A stretch of DNA of 5,974 nt from Pseudobdellovibrio sp. Its GTDB lineage: Bacteria > Bdellovibrionota > Bdellovibrionia > Bdellovibrionales > Bdellovibrionaceae. The notes below the pieces were generated by a model. That model made no database searches. It was not told where the DNA came from and worked only from the letters and a program-made list of their open reading frames with translations. Positions 1-5,189 of this stretch are shown here, one piece after another. Each line of letters opens with the position of its first letter. Position 1 is the stretch's first letter. The DNA is taken from assembly GCA_025449725.1 (NCBI GenBank), contig JANWIU010000150.1, positions 1 through 5,974 of the forward strand. Reading direction: 5' to 3'. The position numbers were made by a program, and so were the translations under genes.

Positions 1-1
1 A

Positions 2-109
2 GACGTTATGGCTAACGGGAAATTTTTTATGAAGAATTATAAGATGCTGTATGAAGACCAGGCTTACACAATGAGAAGAAGGATAGACTGCTATGGATTA
101 CGCGCTTAG
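2..109 (+). CDS. C-terminal tail of an unidentified upstream gene (partial, runs off left edge)
   Basis: The reading frame beginning at base 2 stays open for 35 codons and ends at TAG 107-109, while the other two forward frames are stopped by base 40. The encoded tail is polar and aromatic, with a basic stretch (MRRRIDCYG) near its end. I recognise no family in it. It overlaps the start of the cyanophycinase gene by 17 nt, which is typical of co-transcribed bacterial genes, so it is probably the end of the preceding gene in the same operon. A chance open frame of this length is also possible, since only the last part is visible. In-frame ATG codons at 8, 29, 44 and 71 mean it could instead be a tiny leader ORF. 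Confidence 0.45.
   Translation, partial: DVMANGKFFMKNYKMLYEDQAYTMRRRIDCYGLRA
76..83 (+). promoter_or_regulatory. Ribosome binding site of the cyanophycinase gene
   Basis: AAGAAGGA lies 9 nt before ATG 93. A same-frame TAG at 84-86 blocks any longer version, so this site fixes the start and keeps the lysine-rich extension in the protein. The site sits inside the upstream open frame, consistent with translational coupling. Confidence 0.6.
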
Positions 110-977
110 ATCAAACCATTCCTCAAAAAAACTGCCGTTAGTTAAAGGTCTTAATAAAAAGAAAAAGGCGAGTAAAATCAAAATAAAGAAAGCTCGTAAA
201 GGAACACTTATCGTGATCGGCGGACGCGAAGATAAGCAAGGCGAAAAAAAAATATTAAGAGAGATCGCCCGGCATGTCAGAAATTCGAAGCTAATCTTGG
301 CTTCGATCGCCAGTCAGTTACCGGACGAGGTTTGGCAAGAGTATCGTAAATTGTTTCATGATCTAGGAGTAAAGAATATCGAGCATCTTACGATTGATTC
401 ACATGAAGATGCCCTCAGCAGCAAAAAGTTATCCATTTTAGATAAAGCAAAATGTGTTTTTTTTACAGGTGGAGACCAAGTTAAAATTACTTCAAAGATC
501 GGCGGAACGCCGATTATGAATAAAATCACAGAAATTTATAAAAAGGGTGGCATCATTGCCGGCACTTCCGCCGGCGCGGCAATTATGGGAAAAATTATGC
601 TCGTCGGTGGCGAAAACGGAGAGTCGCACAAAGTCGGAAACTGGATGATGGCTCCCGGGCTTGGATTTGTTGACAATATCATTGTTGATCAGCACTTTGC
701 CCAGCGCGGAAGAATTGGCCGGCTACTAGGAGCAGTGGCACTTAACCCGGGCGTCATTGGAGTCGGAATTGACGAAGACACATCCATAATAATTAAAGAC
801 AGTTCATTTAAGGTTCTCGGCACTAATGCCGTCTATGTTATTGATGGACGCTACGTTACAACCACAAATGTTTCGGAAGCGGCGGCAGAAAACACAATGT
901 CCATGCATGACATTCGCCTTCATATTTTGGCGGAAGGCCAAGGGTTTAATTTGAACTCACGCCAGGTTATTAAATAA
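93..977 (+). CDS. cphB: Cyanophycinase (peptidase family S51) with lysine-rich N-terminal extension
   Basis: The predicted enzyme is a serine-type exopeptidase that cuts cyanophycin, the multi-L-arginyl-poly-L-aspartate reserve polymer, into beta-Asp-Arg dipeptides in the cytoplasm. The catalytic serine is S159 in the nucleophile elbow GTSAGA (157-162). GGDQ (126-129) supplies the Gln, and DQHFAQRGRIGR (199-210) supplies the Asp, Gln and three Arg residues. Their spacing matches what I recall of Synechocystis CphB (Q101, S132, D172, R178, R180, R183). GIDEDTS (225-231) is a further family motif. The core begins at GTLIVIGG (37-44). Before it lie 36 residues with 12 Lys, 2 Arg and one acid, with no hydrophobic core and so no signal peptide. 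At 294 aa it is longer than the roughly 270 aa of CphB because of this extension. No cyanophycin synthetase is visible here, so the substrate source is unknown. Another S51 peptidase specificity (aspartyl dipeptidase, isoaspartyl) is less likely given the Arg-rich motif. Confidence 0.9.
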   Translation: MDYALRSNHSSKKLPLVKGLNKKKKASKIKIKKARKGTLIVIGGREDKQGEKKILREIARHVRNSKLILASIASQLPDEVWQEYRKLFHDLGVKNIEHLTIDSHEDALSSKKLSILDKAKCVFFTGGDQVKITSKIGGTPIMNKITEIYKKGGIIAGTSAGAAIMGKIMLVGGENGESHKVGNWMMAPGLGFVDNIIVDQHFAQRGRIGRLLGAVALNPGVIGVGIDEDTSIIIKDSSFKVLGTNAVYVIDGRYVTTTNVSEAAAENTMSMHDIRLHILAEGQGFNLNSRQVIK

Positions 978-1045
978 GAATGCGGGCCTGAAATTGCATG
1001 GAATCCTTCCGGGGAATCCCATTTTATTTATTTCAGGAGATGCAA
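978..1045 (+). other. Intergenic leader with small GGAATCC repeat
   Basis: This 68-nt stretch is the only gap of note between plus-strand genes. It contains GGAATCC twice (1000-1006, 1013-1019) with overlapping short palindromes (GGAA-TCC-TTCC and TTCC-GG-GGAA), followed by an A/T-rich run 1021-1033. The stems are only 4 bp, too weak for a convincing intrinsic terminator. I see no good sigma-70 -35/-10 pair. A regulator site or alternative promoter is possible but unsupported. Confidence 0.3.
1035..1039 (+). promoter_or_regulatory. Ribosome binding site deciding the SRPBCC gene start
   Basis: AGGAG lies 6 nt before ATG 1046. No comparable site precedes the in-frame ATG at 998, so translation most likely begins at 1046. 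The in-frame ATG at 1040 abuts the site directly and is too close to it. Confidence 0.7.
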
Positions 1046-1630
1046 ATGCCTTCTCAATACCGGAATTTAAATCAGCAAAATGCTGTTCATGCTAAGAATA
1101 AAAGGCCGTTTCCTTATGGCCGCACGTATCACACTGATGACGTCAGCCGTTTTGCGATCACGATCGCCAAGCCGGTTGAAGAAGTTTTTACTTTTTGGCG
1201 AAGCTTTCAGAATCTTTCTTTCTTTATGAAAGATTTAAAAGAGATTGAAGTATTAAGTCCAACGTTAACCCATTGGGTAATGGAATTAAAAAACGGAGTA
1301 AAGGCATCTTGGGATGCAGAAATTACTGCTGAAAGAAAAAACGAAATGATTTCGTGGAAGAGTTTGCCCGGATCTGAAGTCGATACAGATGGAAGCGTTT
1401 GGTTCAGCCCCGCTCCGCAAGGAAAAGGCTGCGTGGTCAGCTTAATTATGAATTACAGCGCCCCAGGCGGAAAAGTGACGGATTTCATTACGAAGTTTAC
1501 GGGTGAAGATGGCGACACACTCATGCAAATTAATTTACGACGTCTGAAGGCATTTCTTGAAACCGGTGAAATTCCGACGATAGAAGGCCAGTCTACCGGG
1601 CGCGAAGTGATTCCCGAAGTTAAACATTAG
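1046..1630 (+). CDS. SRPBCC-family protein (polyketide cyclase/dehydrase-like, COG5637 type)
   Basis: This is a 194-aa soluble protein with a START/Bet v 1-like fold predicted from family resemblance. After a polar, probably disordered leader (about 1-32), the domain starts at VSRFAITIAKPVEEVFTFW (33-51). Hallmarks of the subfamily follow: WVMELKNGVKASWDAEIT (77-94), ISWKSLPGSEV (102-112), GSVWFSPAPQGKG (116-128), YSAPGGKV (137-144) and LRRLKAFLETGEI (164-176). The fold makes a hydrophobic ligand pocket; the ligand and reaction are not known. There is no membrane segment or signal peptide, unlike relatives fused to a DUF2892 membrane part. The gene ends 12 nt before the dehydrogenase gene, so they are surely co-transcribed. 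An in-frame ATG at 998 would give 210 aa, but AGGAG at 1035-1039 favours 1046. Confidence 0.8.
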   Translation: MPSQYRNLNQQNAVHAKNKRPFPYGRTYHTDDVSRFAITIAKPVEEVFTFWRSFQNLSFFMKDLKEIEVLSPTLTHWVMELKNGVKASWDAEITAERKNEMISWKSLPGSEVDTDGSVWFSPAPQGKGCVVSLIMNYSAPGGKVTDFITKFTGEDGDTLMQINLRRLKAFLETGEIPTIEGQSTGREVIPEVKH

Positions 1631-1632
1631 TG

Positions 1633-1637
1633 AGGAG
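1633..1637 (+). promoter_or_regulatory. Ribosome binding site of the dehydrogenase gene
   Basis: AGGAG lies 5 nt before ATG 1643, in the leader AGGAGAAAAT. The hemerythrin gene has almost the same leader at 2819-2828, which supports both starts and similar translation rates. Confidence 0.7.
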
Positions 1638-1642
1638 AAAAT

Positions 1643-2815
1643 ATGAAAGCGCTTTGCTGGGAAGGCAAGTACAGTGTTCAAATCAGAAACGTACCTGACC
1701 CGACTATACTGAATCCGCAAGATGCCATTATCAAAGTAACTTCTGCCGCGATTTGCGGATCAGATCTGCATTTATACGACGGCTATATTCCCACCATGGA
1801 AAAAGGCGATATTCTTGGCCACGAAACAATGGGCGAAGTCGTTGAAATTGGAATCGGCGTGCGTAAATTAAAAGTCGGGGACCGAATAGTTATTCCGTTT
1901 GATATCGGTTGCGGTAAATGCCATCACTGTCGCGAAGAAGAATATGCAGCTTGTGATAATTCAAATCCCAATGCGATCATGGCCGAAAAACTTTACGGGC
2001 ACGCAGGTGCTGCAGCGTTCGGTTACTCTCATATGTTCGGCGGATACGCGGGCGGACAGGCCGAATATATTCGCGTACCTTACGCAGACACAAACTCTCT
2101 GGTGGTTCCAAAAGGAATAGAAGACGATAAGGTTCTTTTTTTAAGTGATATTTTGCCGACAGGTTATATGGCTGCAGAAAACTGTAACATAAAACGTGGA
2201 GACACCGTTGCTATTTGGGGGGCGGGTCCGGTTTCCCAAATGGCGGTGAGATGCGCTTTTTTAAAAGGTGCAGAACGTGTGATTGTGCTTGATCACTATG
2301 AAGCCCGTTTGCGGATGGCTGCCGTTGCCGGCGCTGAAACAATTAATTTTGATGAAGTGGACGATGTCATTGATGAATTAAAATTCTTAACCGGTGGCAG
2401 AGGGCCGGATGCGTGTATTGATGCCGTGGGAATGGAAGCTCATGGTCATTCCTTCGCCGCTAACATGGATCGTGTAAAAGCCGCAGTCGGTCTTGCCAGT
2501 GACCGGCCGAATGCTCTTCGTCAGGCCATTCAAGCCTGCAAAAAAGGTGGGACGGTTTCCATTCCCGGCGTTTATGGAGGCTTTCTTGATAAAGTGCCGT
2601 TTGGCGCCGCCTTCGGAAAAGGTCTTACTTTTAAAATGGGCCAAACACATACGCAAAAATTTATGCAGCCGCTATTAGATTTAATTCTGGCAGGAAAAAT
2701 AGATCCTTCTTTTGTCATCACACATAAGCTGGATTTAGAAGATGCTCCCAGAGGCTACCGTATGTTCAGTGACGAAAAGAATGACTGTATTAAAGTTGTA
2801 TTAAAAGTTCATTAA
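1643..2815 (+). CDS. Zinc-dependent medium-chain alcohol/formaldehyde dehydrogenase (COG1063)
   Basis: This 390-aa cytosolic oxidoreductase oxidises an alcohol, or a formaldehyde adduct, with NAD. The GroES-like domain carries the catalytic zinc ligands C38 (ICGSDLHLYDG) and H60-E61 (GHETMGEVVEIG). The structural zinc site is C90, C93, C96 and C104. SDILPTGY (168-175) resembles the loop in Pseudomonas putida-type formaldehyde dehydrogenase whose Asp binds the catalytic zinc. The Rossmann domain has AIWGAGPVS (190-198), with Ser where many relatives have Gly, and D217 at the end of strand 2, which favours NAD over NADP. The long insertion near 107-137 and the total length fit the formaldehyde-dehydrogenase-like branch rather than the usual 340-350 aa alcohol dehydrogenases. 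The true substrate (formaldehyde, S-hydroxymethylglutathione, S-nitrosoglutathione or another alcohol) cannot be read from sequence. It sits between the SRPBCC and hemerythrin genes with 12- and 13-nt gaps. Confidence 0.9.
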   Translation: MKALCWEGKYSVQIRNVPDPTILNPQDAIIKVTSAAICGSDLHLYDGYIPTMEKGDILGHETMGEVVEIGIGVRKLKVGDRIVIPFDIGCGKCHHCREEEYAACDNSNPNAIMAEKLYGHAGAAAFGYSHMFGGYAGGQAEYIRVPYADTNSLVVPKGIEDDKVLFLSDILPTGYMAAENCNIKRGDTVAIWGAGPVSQMAVRCAFLKGAERVIVLDHYEARLRMAAVAGAETINFDEVDDVIDELKFLTGGRGPDACIDAVGMEAHGHSFAANMDRVKAAVGLASDRPNALRQAIQACKKGGTVSIPGVYGGFLDKVPFGAAFGKGLTFKMGQTHTQKFMQPLLDLILAGKIDPSFVITHKLDLEDAPRGYRMFSDEKNDCIKVVLKVH

Positions 2816-2817
2816 TC

Positions 2818-2823
2818 GAGGAG
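2818..2823 (+). promoter_or_regulatory. Ribosome binding site of the hemerythrin gene
   Basis: GAGGAG lies 5 nt before ATG 2829 and starts 2 nt after the dehydrogenase stop codon. It supports reinitiation on the same mRNA. Confidence 0.7.
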
Positions 2824-2828
2824 AAAAG

Positions 2829-3374
2829 ATGGAGAATCTAAGAACAGATCCGCGCAAACCTGCCTTTGAAGGCGATGCCATTTTGGCCAGTGATGATGTG
2901 ATTGACCTTATTCTTGAAGATCATAAACCTTTAAAAAAACTGTTGGAAACTTTAAAAGATGACTCTCTTGAAAGATCAGAAAGAGAAGCCAGCTTGGAAG
3001 AATTTGTACCATTACTGCTTCAGCACGCAAAAGCCGAACAGGAAAGTTTGTATGTTAAAATGAAAGGTTACGAACATTTGCGAATGCGTGCGTTTGCAGG
3101 TGAAACAGAACATGCATTAGCGGAAGAGCTTGTTCAAAAATTGAATGCCACTCCTGACGATGATGAATGGAAGGCAAAACTGAAAGTCTTGGCAGAATCG
3201 GTCGAACATCATATCAAAGTAGAGGAAGATGAAATCTTACCTGAAGTCGAAAGAGAAATGGATCAAATGGCAAGAAAATCCATCGGTGATGACTATCAGG
3301 CCTTAAAAAGCGATTATTCTCTTTTGCTGCTCAAGCCTCATATCGGTCCTGAATGGGAACCGGTCATAGAATAA
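2829..3374 (+). CDS. Hemerythrin HHE-domain protein
   Basis: This 181-aa soluble, mostly helical protein is predicted to hold a non-haem di-iron centre. The two HHE half-motifs are present: H32 (EDHKPLKKLL), then H66 and E70 (QHAKAE, HxxxE), and H95 (TEHAL), then H128 and E132 (HIKVEE, HxxxE), with H127 adjacent. The helices are rich in Glu and Lys. The last 20 residues (LLLLKPHIGPEWEPVIE region) lie outside the four-helix core. Members of the family bind O2, sense or scavenge NO or peroxide, or help repair iron centres. Which applies here is open, and the N-terminal ScdA-type domain of YtfE/RIC is absent. The gene is last in the plus-strand cluster, 13 nt after the dehydrogenase gene. Its stop codon is one base from the stop of the opposing radical SAM gene, with no terminator visible. 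Confidence 0.87.
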   Translation: MENLRTDPRKPAFEGDAILASDDVIDLILEDHKPLKKLLETLKDDSLERSEREASLEEFVPLLLQHAKAEQESLYVKMKGYEHLRMRAFAGETEHALAEELVQKLNATPDDDEWKAKLKVLAESVEHHIKVEEDEILPEVEREMDQMARKSIGDDYQALKSDYSLLLLKPHIGPEWEPVIE

Positions 3375-3375
3375 T

Positions 3376-4476
3376 CTATTCCTCGTCGAATAAAGAAAGC
3401 TGATTCTTCGGTCTTTTAAAATGCGAAGTCGAAAGCTCCGGATAGTCATTATTTAGATTGTATTTATCACTGAAAATTTTAAAGATTCTCTGCATGTTTT
3501 CCGCGTACACACCTGAACCTTTCATACGATCGCCGAAATCCGCTTTGTACAGTTCGCCGCCGCGCAGGCTGCGAATGTGATTCAATATTTTGGTTTTCGC
3601 ATCCGGTCTGTGTGTAGTTAACCAGTCTGAAAATATTTCTTTAACAGAATGCGGAAGTCTAACAGCAACCAACGAAGCTGACCGGGCGCCTGCTTCGGAA
3701 GCCGCTTTCAGTATGGACGGAATTTCGTGATCATTTAGACCCGGAATGGCCGGTGCGATGTTTACATTAACCGGGATGCCCGCTTCAGAAAGCAGCCTCA
3801 CTGCCTCCAAGCGGCCAGTAGGCGACGAAGTCCGCGGTTCCAGCGTTCTGGCCAATTCCGTATCGAGACTGGTAATAGAAATTGTAACTGAAACCAGATT
3901 TCGCTCAGCCATTTCTTTTAAAATATCTAAATCACGAATGATAAGATTATTCTTTGTAATGATCCCCACCGGGTTTCCGAATTCATTTAATACTTGAAGT
4001 GCTTTTCTGGTAATTTGAAATCTTCTTTCAGCTGGCTGGTAGCAATCAGTATTGCCGCTCATCATGATAATTTCAGGTTTCCAAGATTTAGACATAAACT
4101 TTTTACGCAACAGTTCCGGAGCCTCTTCTTTAACAAATATTTTTGTCTCAAAATCAAGACCTGCTGACATTCCCAGATATTCATGGGACGGCCTTGCGTA
4201 ACAGTAGGCGCAGCCGTGCTCACACCCTCTATAAAAGTTCATACTGAAGCGAAATCCTAAGTCAGGGCTGTCGTTTTCAGATACGATGGTGCGGGAAGCG
4301 TCCTTAAAAAACTGTGTTTTAAGCAGTGATTCATCTTCAGAGTCAAACCAGCCATATGATGACAAATCGATTTCATGCCGTTGAGATTCAAAACGTCCGG
4401 TAGAGTTGCCATCAGCTCCTCGTCCTTTGCGCTTTTGAAACGGATTACTTTTGTTATCCTGACTCATTTTTGACAT
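3376..4476 (-). CDS. PA0069-family radical SAM protein (SplB-related, COG1533) with C-terminal QLSLF
   Basis: This 366-aa protein belongs to the radical SAM family related to spore photoproduct lyase. C85, C89 and C92 in YRGCEHGCAYCYARP form the CxxxCxxC motif that binds the 4Fe-4S cluster. Family blocks follow: SAGLDFETKI (104-113), TDCYQPAERRF (143-153), GIITKN (171-176), LEPRTSSPTGRLEA (212-225), IPGLNDHE (244-251) and VRLPHSVKEIF (272-282). The N-terminal KGRGADGN (17-24) is also typical. The reaction of this branch is not established to my knowledge. The protein ends with NQLSLFDEE (358-366), a consensus sliding-clamp binding motif. ATG 4476 overlaps the glycosylase gene by 13 nt; a second ATG at 4467 overlaps its TGA as ATGA and would give 363 aa. 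Neither has a strong ribosome binding site, so translation is probably coupled. In TDCYQP, Cys145 stands where Pro is usual in relatives I recall. Confidence 0.87.
   Translation of the reverse strand: MSKMSQDNKSNPFQKRKGRGADGNSTGRFESQRHEIDLSSYGWFDSEDESLLKTQFFKDASRTIVSENDSPDLGFRFSMNFYRGCEHGCAYCYARPSHEYLGMSAGLDFETKIFVKEEAPELLRKKFMSKSWKPEIIMMSGNTDCYQPAERRFQITRKALQVLNEFGNPVGIITKNNLIIRDLDILKEMAERNLVSVTISITSLDTELARTLEPRTSSPTGRLEAVRLLSEAGIPVNVNIAPAIPGLNDHEIPSILKAASEAGARSASLVAVRLPHSVKEIFSDWLTTHRPDAKTKILNHIRSLRGGELYKADFGDRMKGSGVYAENMQRIFKIFSDKYNLNNDYPELSTSHFKRPKNQLSLFDEE
3388..3402 (-). other. Candidate DnaN (beta clamp) binding motif QLSLF
   Basis: Codons CAG CTT TCT TTA TTC encode residues 359-363 of the radical SAM protein, seven residues from a polar basic stretch (HFKRPKN) and three residues before its acidic end (DEE). 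QL(S/D)LF is the known consensus of bacterial sliding-clamp binding peptides. A position at the extreme, probably flexible C-terminus is where such motifs usually occur. Binding itself is inferred. Confidence 0.6.
4464..4467 (-). promoter_or_regulatory. ATGA stop/start overlap for translational coupling
   Basis: The TGA stop of the glycosylase gene (4466-4464) overlaps an in-frame ATG of the radical SAM gene (4467-4465). Together with the other in-frame ATG at 4476 and the lack of a clear Shine-Dalgarno site, this indicates that ribosomes finishing the glycosylase reinitiate here. Confidence 0.55.
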
Positions 4477-5189
4477 CTTTCACAGTAGTGGCTGAGGCGC
4501 TTTCGCTTGCCTGTTTCTCTTCTTGTAACAGGTCCTTGGCAATTCGGACATATCTTTTTTCGCATGATTAACCAATGTTTCTTCAGTTCATAATTTTTTT
4601 TCCAGTAATAAAACTTCCATGAATAGTCGTGTGTTTCTCTCATCAATACCAACTGACGTGCAGAAGAAAGTGTTTTCAGTTTTCTTTCCGGTTTAAGGCG
4701 TAAAAGAAATAAAACTTCGTTTTTTATGATGTTCCCTACGCCTGAAAAAATCGCCTGATCCATTAAAATGTCGCAGATCATTTCATTTTGTTGCCCTTTC
4801 AATTTCGACAGGGCGGCTGTTTCATCCCAGCAGGGAGACAAGATATCGGCGCTCCAGTCATAAATGTCGTCAGGGTCTTCTTCCAGAAATTTCACGGAGC
4901 AGGCATAAAAATAGAATTTAGTTTTACCGAAGTTAATTACAAGCCGCGGGTGACGCCCGGGTTTTTTACGATCAATGCTGTAAGATCCCCAAAGCATAAA
5001 GTGAATTTTTACGACAGATTTATTAAAGAAAAGCAGTAAATGTTTTCCCCACGTACCGATTTCTTTTAGAGTCTGATTTTTAAGAATTTTTACGGGCTGT
5101 TTTGTGCTTCCACTGACGGATACTACTTTTTTACCTGAGGCTGGACTCATTTCTTCAGCGGCGATAAGCATCGATGGACCTTCAGGCAT
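4464..5189 (-). CDS. Nei/Fpg-family DNA glycosylase/AP lyase (endonuclease VIII-like)
   Basis: This 241-aa enzyme is expected to excise oxidised bases and nick the abasic site in base-excision repair. The mature N-terminus would be PEGP after Met removal, giving the Schiff-base proline P2 and catalytic E3. K49 in GTWGKHLLLF matches the conserved beta-hairpin lysine. The H2TH region is IFSGVGNIIKNEVL (147-160), with G150, G152, N153 and E158. A C-terminal zinc finger uses C214, C217, C236 and C239, and R231 five residues before C236 matches the DNA-contacting arginine of the family. Length is close to, slightly below, the usual 250-275 aa. It looks nearer Nei than MutM, but substrate range cannot be read from sequence. 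ATG 5189 overlaps the end of the DUF72 gene by 8 nt and is preceded by AAGGA. The downstream radical SAM gene overlaps its end. Confidence 0.88.
   Translation of the reverse strand: MPEGPSMLIAAEEMSPASGKKVVSVSGSTKQPVKILKNQTLKEIGTWGKHLLLFFNKSVVKIHFMLWGSYSIDRKKPGRHPRLVINFGKTKFYFYACSVKFLEEDPDDIYDWSADILSPCWDETAALSKLKGQQNEMICDILMDQAIFSGVGNIIKNEVLFLLRLKPERKLKTLSSARQLVLMRETHDYSWKFYYWKKNYELKKHWLIMRKKICPNCQGPVTRRETGKRKRLSHYCERCQK

Noticed and set aside
93..200. Signal peptide on the cyanophycinase
   Set aside because: The basic N-terminus has no hydrophobic h-region or cleavage site, so secretion is not supported.
492..695. Minus-strand 67-codon open frame inside the cyanophycinase gene
   Set aside because: It is antisense to the catalytic serine and Arg-rich motifs of the real gene.
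998..1045. N-terminal 16-residue extension of the SRPBCC protein starting at ATG 998
   Set aside because: There is no ribosome binding site before 998, while AGGAG at 1035-1039 is well placed for ATG 1046. The extra residues show no family similarity.
1899..2120. Plus-strand 73-codon open frame inside the dehydrogenase gene
   Set aside because: It is a frame-shifted shadow over the zinc-binding region of the real enzyme, and the true frame is intact throughout.
2387..2656. Minus-strand open frame of 89 codons inside the dehydrogenase gene
   Set aside because: It lies wholly within a well-supported gene with conserved domains, and its product shows no recognisable motif.
1643..2815. Frameshift or decay in the dehydrogenase because of Ser198 in the nucleotide-binding loop
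   Set aside because: Ser or Ala at this loop position occurs in relatives, and all zinc ligands and the Rossmann fold are intact.
3365..3425. Bidirectional intrinsic terminator between the convergent genes
   Set aside because: Only short AT-rich stems (GAATA/TATTC, AAGAA/TTCTT) are present, without a GC-rich stem followed by a T-tract.
3746..3997. Plus-strand 83-codon open frame opposite the radical SAM gene
   Set aside because: It is antisense to conserved blocks of the radical SAM protein and no known family is visible in its translation.
4788..5039. Plus-strand 83-codon open frame opposite the glycosylase gene
   Set aside because: It is a shadow of the Nei-like gene, with no family motif in its translation.
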